64,000 nucleotides of DNA from Streptomyces sedi (GTDB lineage Bacteria; Actinomycetota; Actinomycetes; Streptomycetales; Streptomycetaceae), in contig NZ_VDGT01000003.1 in assembly GCF_006335015.1 (NCBI RefSeq), positions 393,802 through 457,801 of the forward strand. The letters run 5' to 3'. The notes under the pieces were generated by a model. It made no database searches. It saw nothing but the letters and a program-made list of their open reading frames with translations, and was not told the origin of the DNA. Positions 34,710 through 44,200 of the stretch are shown one piece after another. A program made the translations under genes and the position numbers. Within the stretch, counting starts at the first letter, position 1. Each line of letters begins with the position of its first letter.

Positions 34710-37700
34710 ATGTCCCACGCGGCCCGCCCCGACCGACTGGCGTCCCTGGTCGCCGCCCTGCGCGGCGCCGGGTTCGACCCGACGTGGAAGGACCTGTCCG
34801 ACGCGCTCTGGCTGGCCCAGTACACCCGGGGCGGCGCCGAGGAGGCACCGAGCGGTCAGGGGGACGGGCGGAGTGCGCGCCAACGGTCCGAGCCGGCGCA
34901 CGAGCGGGCGCGAACGGAGAGTCCGGAGCGCGCATCGGAGGACGAGCGCCCCCCGGAGGCCGCGGCGGAGGAACGGCCCGCGGCGCCCGGCCGGGCCCCC
35001 CGCGCCGACGACGACACCGTCTCGCTCTACGCGGACCCCGGGGGGTCGGCCCGCGGGGACGCGACGCGGCCGGGCGCGGAGGCGCTGCCCGTCGGCGTGC
35101 CCGAGGCCAGGGCGCTGCCCGGGCTGCTCGAAATGGAGCGCGCGCTGCGCCCGCTGCGCCGCTACACGCCGCCGACCGGGCCGCCGCGCCGCCCGCACCG
35201 GGGGCTGGTGCTCGACGAGCCGGAGACGGCGCAGCGCACCGCGCGCGCCGGCGGGCTGCTCACGCCGGTCTTCCGCGCCGAGCCACGCGGCCACACCGAG
35301 CTCCAGCTGCTGATGGACGCCGCGCCCGCGATGCGGGTCTGGCAGCGGATGCTGGGCGAACTGGCCGAGGTCTTCGGCAGGTTGGGCGCCTTTCGGGACA
35401 TCCAGGTGCACTATCTGCACCGCTCGCCCGACGGCAGCCCCGCGGTCAGCCGCAGGTTCGACCCGGAGGGCGCCGCGCTGCGCCCGGCCAGACAGCTGGG
35501 CGACCCCACCGGACGGCGGCTGACCGTGGTGGTCAGCGACTGCGCCGGGCCGCTGTGGCGGGAGGGCGCGGCGCACCGGCTGCTGCACGGCCTGGCGCGG
35601 CACGCGCCCGTCGCCGTGGTGCAGCCGCTGCCCCAGCGGCTGTGGCCGCGCACCCGACTGCCGGCCAGCAGTGGCGCGTTGCTGCGCGAGCCGGGGCCGG
35701 CGGGCTCGGTGCGGCTGCGCTTCCTGGCCGAGGGGCTGTCCGCCGCCCGGCCGGTCCCCGCGCGGGCCGTGCCGGTGCCGCTGTTGCCGCCGACGGCCGC
35801 GGCGCTGGGCGCCTGGGCCGGGCTGTTGGCCGGCACGGGCCCCGGCCGGGTGCCGGCCGCCGTCGGCTGGGTCCGCGCCGACCAGCCGGCGGCCGGCCCG
35901 CGCCGCGCGGCGGGCGGCGGCCGGCCACCGGCCGAGGCGCTGGCGCGCTTCCGGGCCTCGGCGTCGCCCGGCGCGGTCCGGCTGGCCGTCTATCTGGCGG
36001 CGGCGCCGCTCTTTCTGCCGGTGATGCAGCTGATCCAGCGGACCATGCTCCCGGACTCCGGCCCCTCCGAGCTGTCCGAGGTGCTGCTCGGCGGGCTGCT
36101 GCGCCGGCTGGACGAGCCCCCGCCGGGCTCGCCCTCGGACGGGCTGTGGTTCACCTTCGCCGACGGGGTGCACGAGACGCTGCTGACGGAACTGGGCCAC
36201 GACGAGGCGCTGTTGGTGCTCAAGCACTGCTCCGGTTACGTGGCCAGGCGCTTCGGCGACGCGGGCCCGAACTTCCCGGCCCTGGCGCTGGCGCAGCTCT
36301 CCGGCGCCGGGGGCGGCGCGGCGCGCGCGCTCGCCGAGGCGGCCGGGGTGTCCGGGGTGTCCGGGGTGGACGAGGAGGGGGCGGCGTTGCCGCGCCCCTT
36401 CGCCGAGGTGGCGGCGAAGGTGCTGCGCCGCTTTCTGCCGGTCGCCCCGCTCCCGCCGCGCGAGGCGGGGCGGGGCCGGGCCGCGCCCTCCCGGGTGGTC
36501 CGGCGCGCCAGGGAGCTGACCGCCGCCTACGAGGAGGACGGCCAGGTCCGTCATCTGCTGGCGGCCGTCGACCTGTTGCGGCACGCGGTGGCGGAGCGGC
36601 CGGAGCCGGAGCTCTGGGCCGACCTGGCCGAGGGGCTGCTGCGGCTCTGGCGGGCGCAGCGCGACGGGGAGCTGTTGACGGAGGCGGAACGCGCGGCGCG
36701 CACGGCCGCGGCGCACGCCGGCTCGCACCGGGGGCGCACGGTGCTGGCCCGGGTGCTGCACACCCGGGCGGCGGAGCGGAGGTCCGCGGGGGACACCAGG
36801 GGCGCGCTGGAGCTGTGGCGGCTGGCCGACAGGGAGTTCGCGGCGGTGCAGGCCACCCCGGGGCTCGACCGGGACGCGGCGCTCGGCGTCACGTTGGACC
36901 GGGTCGAGGTGCTGACCGCGCAGTGGCGGCTCGGCGGGGACAGCACGCTGCTTCAGGAGAGCGTCGGCATCGTGGAGGCGGTTGCCGACGCCTGGCCGGC
37001 GGACGAGCCGCAGCCCAGCGGCCTCTGGCTGGCGCACGGTCGCGCGCTGCTGCTGCTCGCCGACGCGGCGCGCGGCGGGGAACGCGTCGGGGTGCACGCC
37101 GGTCAGGCCGCGGACTCGCTGCGGCAGGGCTGTCGGGCGCTGGAGGGCGAGCGCGCGCCGGCGCGCACGCGGGTGCGCGCGCTGCTGGACCTGGTGGACG
37201 CGCTGTTGCGCACCGAGCAGGAGTGGCGGCAGGCGGGCGAGGTGATCGAGACGGCGACCCGGCTGGCCGACGACCCCTCGTCGCGTTCCGCCTGCCTGGC
37301 CCGGGCGGGCCGGCTGGCGGTCCGCGCCTTCGAACGGGACGGGCAGGTCTCGGAGTTGGAGGCGGCGGCGGCCAGGTTCGAGGAGGCCGGCCGGCTGGTC
37401 TCGCGTGACCGCCCCGAGTACAGCGCGCTGATCGAGGAGTGGGGTGCCGCGCTGCTGCGGCGCGCCGACCGGGAGGACGGGGCGCCGTTCGTCTCGCGGG
37501 CGGTGCGGGTGCTGCGGGACTGCCGGATGGAGACGGCCGCCGACGACCCCCGGCTGCCGGCGCGGCTGCTGCTGCTGGGCAGGGCGTTGACCGCGCGGTA
37601 CCGGGACGCGGTGGACATGGTCGACCTGAGGGAGGCCGAGCACCTCTTCCAGCGGGCGGCCAGGCACTCGGGCGAGCCGTTGACCAGGGCGCGCGCCCTG

Positions 37701-38021
37701 CTGGAGCTGGGGGACACCCACCGTCGGGTGTTCCGCCACACCCGGGGTTTCGAGCGGCTCGACTACGCGGCCGAGGCGTATGGCGCCGCCGCGTCGGCGG
37801 CCCGTGCGGCGGAGGCGGAGGCGGTCGACCCGGCGGAGCCGGTGCGGCTGGCGGCCACCGCGCTCCACCAGCGCGGCGCCGTCTTCGAGGTGGCCCGCAG
37901 ACCGCTGGCCGCCGGCGACGCCTACCGCGCGGCGCTGACGCAGTGGCGCCGGCTGCCGGACGAGGAGAAGTCGGGCGCGGAGACCGTCGCCCGTCTGGAG
38001 GCCCTGCTGCGCGAACGCTGA
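34710..38021 (+). CDS. SAV_2336-type protein: vWA-like domain plus long TPR-like helical repeats
   Basis: A 1,103-residue protein, 6 bp after moxR. Residues 1-35 (ARPDRLASLVAALRGAGFDPTWKDLSDALWLA) are the SAV_2336 N-terminal segment. A charged disordered linker spans about 45-115. A vWA-like fold lies around 190-310 (HTELQLLMDAAPAMRVWQRML... GRRLTVVVSDCAGPLW). The C-terminal 600 residues are Ala/Leu/Arg-rich helical repeats, TPR-like (for example ALELWRLADREFAAVQATPG). It would be the vWA partner of the MoxR ATPase and a likely target-sensing scaffold. The very high GC makes the antisense strand look open too; codon bias supports this strand. Confidence 0.82.
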   Translation: MSHAARPDRLASLVAALRGAGFDPTWKDLSDALWLAQYTRGGAEEAPSGQGDGRSARQRSEPAHERARTESPERASEDERPPEAAAEERPAAPGRAPRADDDTVSLYADPGGSARGDATRPGAEALPVGVPEARALPGLLEMERALRPLRRYTPPTGPPRRPHRGLVLDEPETAQRTARAGGLLTPVFRAEPRGHTELQLLMDAAPAMRVWQRMLGELAEVFGRLGAFRDIQVHYLHRSPDGSPAVSRRFDPEGAALRPARQLGDPTGRRLTVVVSDCAGPLWREGAAHRLLHGLARHAPVAVVQPLPQRLWPRTRLPASSGALLREPGPAGSVRLRFLAEGLSAARPVPARAVPVPLLPPTAAALGAWAGLLAGTGPGRVPAAVGWVRADQPAAGPRRAAGGGRPPAEALARFRASASPGAVRLAVYLAAAPLFLPVMQLIQRTMLPDSGPSELSEVLLGGLLRRLDEPPPGSPSDGLWFTFADGVHETLLTELGHDEALLVLKHCSGYVARRFGDAGPNFPALALAQLSGAGGGAARALAEAAGVSGVSGVDEEGAALPRPFAEVAAKVLRRFLPVAPLPPREAGRGRAAPSRVVRRARELTAAYEEDGQVRHLLAAVDLLRHAVAERPEPELWADLAEGLLRLWRAQRDGELLTEAERAARTAAAHAGSHRGRTVLARVLHTRAAERRSAGDTRGALELWRLADREFAAVQATPGLDRDAALGVTLDRVEVLTAQWRLGGDSTLLQESVGIVEAVADAWPADEPQPSGLWLAHGRALLLLADAARGGERVGVHAGQAADSLRQGCRALEGERAPARTRVRALLDLVDALLRTEQEWRQAGEVIETATRLADDPSSRSACLARAGRLAVRAFERDGQVSELEAAAARFEEAGRLVSRDRPEYSALIEEWGAALLRRADREDGAPFVSRAVRVLRDCRMETAADDPRLPARLLLLGRALTARYRDAVDMVDLREAEHLFQRAARHSGEPLTRARALLELGDTHRRVFRHTRGFERLDYAAEAYGAAASAARAAEAEAVDPAEPVRLAATALHQRGAVFEVARRPLAAGDAYRAALTQWRRLPDEEKSGAETVARLEALLRER

Positions 38022-38272
38022 GAGCCCGCCCCGCCGCACACCCCCCCGACCGCTCACCCGCCCCGCCGCACATCCCCCGGCCCCGCCGCCCCGCCGCCAG
38101 CCGCCCGCCGCTCGCGCGCTCCGCGCCCCGCTCGCGCGCCCGGCGCGCGCCGCGACCACCCGCCGTGCCGCGCGCCGTGCCGCGCGCTCCGCGCCCGGCC
38201 CGTTTCCCCCGCCGGGCGCCGGGGAATCCCCGTGGGGGGAATCGGGGCGTGGCAGAGGCGTGGGGAGGCGGC
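38022..38272 (+). other. 251-bp C-rich gap before the RiPP precursor gene
   Basis: No gene is seen. The first 180 bp are extremely C-rich and simple in sequence. The last 60 bp contain G-rich stretches and the ribosome binding site of the precursor gene. A promoter for the peptide module could lie here but no clear -10/-35 pair was found. Confidence 0.5.
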
Positions 38273-38485
38273 ATGACGACGGGTGCACGAGAGGCGGTAG
38301 CCTCGGGGGAATTGCCCGAGTTGCCCGATCTGTTGGCGTTGAGTCTGGCCGAGGTCCGGCGGATGGACCATCCGGTGCTGGAGTCGCTCCTCGCCGAGCT
38401 GCGCGAGCGGCTGGCCCGCCCCCGCGAGACGCTCTGGGACTTCGAAGAGGCGCCGAAGTCCAAGCCGCAGCGGCCGGACTGGTAA
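38273..38485 (+). CDS. fxsA: FxsA-like RiPP precursor peptide with an atypical core
   Basis: A 70-residue peptide, the family's usual length. The leader (residues about 14-50) has the FxsA look: ELPELPDLLALSLAEVRR, then DHPVLESLLAELRERLARP. FxsA peptides end in FxSxx, where FxsB links the Phe ring to Ser. Here that end is absent. The core instead is Leu-Trp55-Asp-Phe57-Glu58-Glu59, then a Lys/Pro-rich tail ending in Trp70. Trp-Asp-Phe or Phe-Glu-Glu are possible three-residue cyclophane sites. The ATG at 38273 follows GGGGAGGCGG. Maturase, HExxH protein and FxsT follow in order. Confidence 0.75.
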   Translation: MTTGAREAVASGELPELPDLLALSLAEVRRMDHPVLESLLAELRERLARPRETLWDFEEAPKSKPQRPDW

Positions 38486-38522
38486 CTTCGCTCTCTTTCG
38501 GTCCACTTGCGACCTTTTCCCG

Positions 38523-38590
38523 ACCGGAAACGACCGGTGGGGTTTTCGTTCTGCCCGCCGTCGGAAGCCTCTCCCTTCAGGACGGGAGGC
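38523..38590 (+). terminator. Possible attenuator hairpins between precursor and maturase genes
   Basis: ACCGG (38523-38527) and CCGGT (38534-38538) form a short stem followed by GGGGTTTT. A second hairpin pairs GCCT/CCC (38567-38575) with GGGAGGC (38584-38590) with a 2-base bulge. Partial termination would let precursor mRNA exceed maturase mRNA, as in many RiPP operons. Confidence 0.35.
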
Positions 38591-38624
38591 CGGTACGGAC
38601 GAGGCCCGGAGGGGAGGGACGCCC

Positions 38625-39803
38625 GTGGAGGCAACGACCCGGGCCCCCCGCCCGGCGCGGTGGGAGCCCGAGCCCTTCCGGCAGTTCGTCGTCAAGGTCA
38701 ACAGCCGCTGCAACCTGGCCTGCCGCTACTGCTACATGTACTTCGCCGCCGACGACGGCTGGCGCCGGCAGCCCGTCGGCGCCTCCCCCGACACGTTGGA
38801 GTGGACCGCCAGACGCGTCGCGGAACACGCCGCCACCCACCGGCTGCCCGCCGTCTCCGTGGTGCTGCACGGTGGCGAGCCGCTGCTGACCGACCCCGCC
38901 GAACTGGGCGGGTTCGTCGACCGCGTGCGCACCCTGGTCCCCGCCGACTGCCGGGTGCTCGCCACCGTGCAGACCAACGGCACCCCGCTGACCGCCGAGC
39001 GGCTGCGGGCGCTGGCCGCCCACCGGATAGCGGTCGGGCTCAGCCTCGACGGCGGGCGCGCCCACCACAACCGGCTCCGCGTCGACCACGCCGGCCGCCC
39101 CGCCTGGCCCGCGCTCCACCGCGCCGCCCGGCTGCTCGCCTCGCCCGAACACCGGCCCGGCTACGCCGCCGTGCTCAGCGTGATCGATCCCGAAAGCGAC
39201 CCGATCGAGGTCTATCAGTCGCTGTTGGCCCTCGATCCACCCGCGCTCGATCTCCGACTGCCGCACGGCAACTGGACCGCCCCGCCCCCGGGACTCGAAG
39301 GCGCCCGCCCCGGCGTCGCGCGCCCCACCCCCTACGCCGACTGGCTGATCGCCGTCTTCGACCGCTGGTGGGCCGCCGAACGCCGGGTGCCGATCGCCCT
39401 CTTCGACGAGTGCCTGGCCGCGCTCCTCGGACAGCCCACCTCCGGCGGCCTGTTCGGGCTGCACCCGTTCAGCGCCGTGGTCGTCGAGACCGACGGCTCC
39501 ATCGAGCAGATCGACGCGCTCAAGACCGCCTACCGGGGCGCCGCCGCCACCGGACTCCACGTCGCCACCGACCCGTTCGACGCCGCCCTGTCCCATCCGG
39601 GCATCGCCGCCCGCCAGTCGGGAACGGTCGCCCTCGCCGCGGGCTGCCGCGCCTGTCCGCTCCTCGACGTCTGCGGCGGCGGCAACCACGTCCACCGCTA
39701 CCGCGAGGGCCACGGCTTCGCCAACCCCTCGGTCTACTGCGCCGACCTGGCCGTCCTCATCCGGCACGTCGCCGAAGCGCTGCGCCGCGCGGTGACCCCG
39801 TGA
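38625..39803 (+). CDS. fxsB: FxsB-type radical SAM/SPASM cyclophane-forming peptide maturase
   Basis: A 392-residue radical SAM enzyme. The SAM cluster motif is Cys29, Cys33, Cys36 (SRCNLACRYCYMYF), followed by LHGGEPLL and TVQTNGTPL. The C-terminal SPASM-type cysteines are in GCRACPLLDVCGGGN and SVYCADL. This is the pattern of FxsB maturases, which join an aromatic ring to the beta-carbon of a residue two positions on. The GTG at 38625 has GGAGGGGAGGG upstream. Its stop overlaps the start of the HExxH gene (GTGA); in many relatives these two are one fused protein. Confidence 0.88.
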   Translation: MEATTRAPRPARWEPEPFRQFVVKVNSRCNLACRYCYMYFAADDGWRRQPVGASPDTLEWTARRVAEHAATHRLPAVSVVLHGGEPLLTDPAELGGFVDRVRTLVPADCRVLATVQTNGTPLTAERLRALAAHRIAVGLSLDGGRAHHNRLRVDHAGRPAWPALHRAARLLASPEHRPGYAAVLSVIDPESDPIEVYQSLLALDPPALDLRLPHGNWTAPPPGLEGARPGVARPTPYADWLIAVFDRWWAAERRVPIALFDECLAALLGQPTSGGLFGLHPFSAVVVETDGSIEQIDALKTAYRGAAATGLHVATDPFDAALSHPGIAARQSGTVALAAGCRACPLLDVCGGGNHVHRYREGHGFANPSVYCADLAVLIRHVAEALRRAVTP

Positions 39804-41155
39804 CCGGACCCGCGGCCCTGGACGTCGACCAGCTGGCGCAGCTCGGCCGCACCGAGGGCGCCCCCGACACCCTGGCCGCCCTCGCCGCCGGCCAACACAC
39901 CCGCCGGATGCTGCTGTTGCGCGTCCTGTTCGACGCGCTCCCCGCCGCGCCGGCGCACGCCGCCGCGCTCGCCGGGGACCACGCCGCGCTCGTCGAAGGC
40001 GCCGAACGCGCCGCGCCCGAGGCCGCCCGACGCGTGCTCTTCTACCCGCTGACCGGCAGCTGGGCCGAACGCTGCGCCCACCGCCTGGCCACCGGCGCCG
40101 GCGGGGACGCCGCCCGCGACCTCGGCCACCTCGGCGGCCTCGCCGCCGCCTCCGCGCTCCGCGCCGGGCTCGACTTCCGCATCCGCGTCGCCGTCGACGG
40201 CGGCCGGCTCGCGCTGCCCACCCTCGGCGCGCTCGACACCCCCGCCTTCGGCCACGCCGAACTCACCGCCCACCACGAACGGTTGACCGTCCGACTCCCC
40301 GGCGAGCCCCCCGTCGTCCTGCGCCCCGACCCCGCGGGGCACTGGCGCTCCACCGACCCGCGCTGGCGCGCCCTGCACACCCTGGACGGCGGGCCGCACC
40401 CCGTGCTCCTCGACGACCTCGACCCCGGACGCCCCGCGCCCGCCCGCGCCGCGCTCCCCGAGGACGGCCCGCCGCGTCACGCGCTGCGCCCCGCCGAACG
40501 CGACCACTGGTCCCGGCTGTGGCACGAGGCGCTGCCGCTGCTGCGCCTCGGCGGCGCGGCGCGCGCCGCCGAACTCGCCCTGCTCACCTGCATCGTCCCG
40601 CTGCTGCGCCCCGGGGGACACGGCGGGCACACCAGCTCCACCAGCGCGGGCGCCTTCGGCGCCGTCCTGGCCAGCACCCCGCCCAGCCCCGCGCTGCTCG
40701 CCGCCGGGCTCACCCACGAGTTGCAGCACGCGAAGCTCTCGGCCGTCGGCGCGCTCAACCCGCTGCACCACCAGGACGACACCCCACGCCACTGGGCGCC
40801 CTGGCGCCCCGACCCCCGCCCGTTCGACGGGCTGCTGCACGGCGCCTACGCGCACCTCGCGCTCGCCGGCTTCTGGCAGTCGCTCGCCCTCGGACTCGAC
40901 GACCCGGGGGCGCGCGACCTGGCGTGGGCCGCCCACTGCCGCTGCCACACCCAGGTGGGCGCCGTGCTGCCCACGCTGCGCGCCGCCCGCCGACTCACCG
41001 ACGACGGAAGGACGTTCCTGGCCGCCATGGCCGAACGGCACCGGCGTCTGGCCTCGCCCGAGCCTCCCCGGGGCCATCGGGCGCGCGCCAGCGCCTACCT
41101 GGAGACCGCGTGGGCCGTCTGGTCCCGGCAGCACGGTCGTGGCACGGTTGGCTGA
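39800..41155 (+). CDS. HExxH-motif peptide-modification protein (free-standing FxsB-associated domain)
   Basis: A 451-residue protein with the metal motif HELQH at residues 306-310 (GLTHELQHAKL). The rest is Ala/Arg/Leu-rich helices with a central beta section (FRIRVAVDGGRLALPTLGALDTP). It belongs to the HExxH family found fused to or beside FxsB enzymes. Members were long listed as putative metallohydrolases; recent annotation treats them as alpha-ketoglutarate-dependent peptide beta-hydroxylases, which needs checking for this one. The start GTG overlaps the maturase stop, so the two are coupled. Here the motif is intact, unlike the degenerate extension of some fused FxsB proteins. Confidence 0.82.
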   Translation: MTGPAALDVDQLAQLGRTEGAPDTLAALAAGQHTRRMLLLRVLFDALPAAPAHAAALAGDHAALVEGAERAAPEAARRVLFYPLTGSWAERCAHRLATGAGGDAARDLGHLGGLAAASALRAGLDFRIRVAVDGGRLALPTLGALDTPAFGHAELTAHHERLTVRLPGEPPVVLRPDPAGHWRSTDPRWRALHTLDGGPHPVLLDDLDPGRPAPARAALPEDGPPRHALRPAERDHWSRLWHEALPLLRLGGAARAAELALLTCIVPLLRPGGHGGHTSSTSAGAFGAVLASTPPSPALLAAGLTHELQHAKLSAVGALNPLHHQDDTPRHWAPWRPDPRPFDGLLHGAYAHLALAGFWQSLALGLDDPGARDLAWAAHCRCHTQVGAVLPTLRAARRLTDDGRTFLAAMAERHRRLASPEPPRGHRARASAYLETAWAVWSRQHGRGTVG

Positions 41156-41268
41156 CAGTCCGGCGGTGTATGTTTCCACGGGGGAGCTGACGAGGCGTCG
41201 GACGACCCCGGACACCACCAGTCGTCAGCAGCGTGCGGGTCGGTCGGGCGACCGCTGAGGGAGGCTCC

Positions 41269-44200
41269 GTGCAAGGTTCGGCTCGTGACACGGTCCCGTT
41301 GGTGGAGGGCCGCCGCATCACCATCAGCCACGCCGGTTACAACCGCGCCTGGGCGGTGTGGATCGCCGACCGGCTGGAGCGCTACGGCTGGCAGGTCGCG
41401 TTCCAACGCTTCGACCTGCCGTCGGGGACACCGGTCCACGAGGCGCTCAACGACCTGCTGCTGGTCCAGGGACGCATCCTGGTGGTGCTCAGCGACTGGT
41501 ACTTCAAGCTCGGCCCGCGCACCGACCAGGAGTGGAACGAGGCGCTGCGCGCCGTCGTCGCCCCCAACTCGGCCCGTTTCAGCGCAGTCTCCGTCTCCAC
41601 CGCCCCGATGCCCACCGCCTCCGCCGCGTTCGGCGGCACCACCGAGCTGTGGGGCCTCGGCGCCAGGGAGGCCGAGCGCCGCCTCGCCCAGCTGGTCGGC
41701 GTGATCGAGACGCGCGACCCCGCGCTCGACACCCTGAGCGGCGCCCGCTCCCCGCGCTTCCCGATGGAGCTGCCCCGCGTCTGGGGCGGCGTTCCCCGGA
41801 GGAACACCCGGTTCACCGGCCGGGAGCGGCTGCTCCAGGACATCCACGACCAGATGCAGAGCGCCGAGCCCGGCGCCGGCGTGGTCACCCTCCTCGGGCT
41901 CTCCGGCGTCGGCAAGACGCAGGTCGCCGCCGAGTACGTGTGGCGCTTCTCCTCCGCCTACGACCTGGTGTGGTGGGTCCCCGCCGACCAGCGCGGCACG
42001 CTCCGCCAGCGGCTCGCCGAGCTGGCGCCCGCGCTCGAACTCAGCACGGGCCACGAGTACGGCGAGCGGCTGCGCGCCGTCGGCGACGCGCTGCGCAGGG
42101 GCGACCCGCACTCCCGCTGGCTGGTGGTCCTCGACGGCGCCGACCGCCCCGACACCATCGACGACCTGGTGCCCGCCGGCCCGGGACACGTGCTGATCAC
42201 CTCGCAGAACCGCGAGTGGGGCGCGTACAACAACACCCACCTGCTGTCCGTCCCCGTCTACGACCGCGAGGAGTCCGTGGCGTTCGTCCGCCGCCGCGCG
42301 CCCCGCATCGGCGGCCGGGACGCCGACCTCCTCGCCGAGGCCCTAGGCGACCTGCCGCTGGCCCTGGACCAGACCGCGGGCTGGCTCAGCGACTCGACCA
42401 TGACCGTCCAGGAGTACGTCGGCCTGCTGCGCGACGACGAGGACATGGAGGCGGGGCTGCGGGTCGCCGTCGACTTCGACGTCACGTACCCGACGACCTT
42501 CTCGATAATGCTCAACCGGCTGCGGGAGGCCGTCCCCGAGGCCGTCGAGCTGCTGCGGCTCTGCGCGTTCTTCGCCCCCGGCGCCGTCCCCGTCCAGCTG
42601 CTGCGCGACATCCCCGCCGAGCATCTGCCGGAGCAGCTGTCCGGGATGATGTCCGACCCCCTCCGGTGGAACACGGCGACCAACAAGCTCGTGCAGTACT
42701 CGGTCATCCAGTGGGACCCGCCCAACACGGACGAGAACCCGGAGGCCGCCGGCACCATCCATCTGCACCGCATGGTCCACAAGACCGTCCGCTCCGGGAT
42801 GTCCGAGGCGGACCGCGAGGTGTTCTCCCGCGCCGTGCGCCGCGGCCTGGCCAACGCGGACCCCGCCGTCCCCTCCGACACCCGGCACTGGGCCAGGTAC
42901 GCCAGGATCGTGCCGCACCTGGACGCCTCCGGCGCGCTGCACAGCAGGCACGGCGAGATGCACCAGCTGATCGGCAACTGCCTGCGCTACCTCTACCTGG
43001 CCGGCGAGTACACGACCGGCATCCAGCTCGCCGAGCGCACCGAGCGCGCCTGGCGCGAGGTCTACGGCGACGGTCACGAGCTGCTGCGCGAGCTGTCCTC
43101 CCAACACGCCACGCTGCTGCGCGCCACCGGCGAGTACGCCCGCACCGAGCGGATCAACCGCGGCCTGCTGCAACGGCTGGAGCGTGAGCAGGCGGGCGAC
43201 GCGCTCGAAGTGCTGCGCCTGCTGGAGGGCCTGGGCGCCGACCTGCGCGGCCTCGGCCGCTACGAGGAGGCGCTGGAGGCCAGCGAGCGGGTGCTCGCCG
43301 GCCGCGTGGAGATGATCGGCGAGGAGGACTTCCGCACGCTCAACGCGCGCAACAACCTGGCCGTCACCCTCCGCCTCCTCGGCCGCTACAAGGACGCGCT
43401 CCGCGAGGACCGCCGCACCCTCCAGATCCGCCGCGAGGTGCTGCGCGCGAGAAACAGCTCCACCCTCTCCTCCGAGACCAACCACGCCATCGACCTGCGC
43501 CTCCTCGGCCGCTACGCGGAGGCCCAGTCGGTCCAGGAGCCCAACGTCGAGATGCAGCGGGTCGTGATGGGCCACGACCACCCGCAGACGCTCAGCGCCG
43601 AACTCAACCTGGCGCTGTGCCTGTTGCGCTCCGGCGCACGCGAGATCGCCAACGAGCGGCTGGCCGACCTGCTGGAGCGGGCCGAGCGGGTGCTCGGCGA
43701 GGCGTCGCCGGCGACCCAACGCATCGCCGTCTGCTACGCGTTCGTGCTCCAGGCCCACGGCCGGCTCGACCTGGCGCGCGCCATCGGCGAGCGCGTCGTG
43801 AACCGCTACCGCGAGGCGCTGGGCCCCGACCACCCGTACACCATCGGCACGTTGTCCAACCAGGCGCTGCTGCTGCGCGCCGCCGGCGAACGGGAAGAGG
43901 CGCTGGCCCTGAACGAACAGTGTCTGATCCGCATCACGGAGGCGCTGGGCCCGGACCACCCCTGGCGGCTGGGCGTCGCGCTCAACCTCAGCGCCGACCG
44001 CAACCTCGCGGGAGACGTCGAGAGCGCCGCCGACCTCAGCCGCGACACCTCCCGCCGGGCAGCGGCCCACCGCTCGCTGGGGCGGGACCACCCGCTGACG
44101 CTCTCCTGCAAGGTCGCCCACGCGACCGACCTGCGCAACCTCAGGCAGCGCGCCGACGCCGACCGGACGGAGCAGGAGGCGCTCTCCGGGCTGATCACCA

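Noticed and set aside
38022..38272. The C-rich gap before the precursor considered as a Pro-rich small protein.
   Set aside because: There is no ribosome binding site or recognisable start, and the sequence is simple poly-C-type repeats.
33564..38288. A minus-strand open frame of more than 1,500 codons across the MoxR and vWA-TPR genes.
   Set aside because: The same GC artefact. The plus strand has Walker motifs, a ribosome binding site and coupled neighbours.
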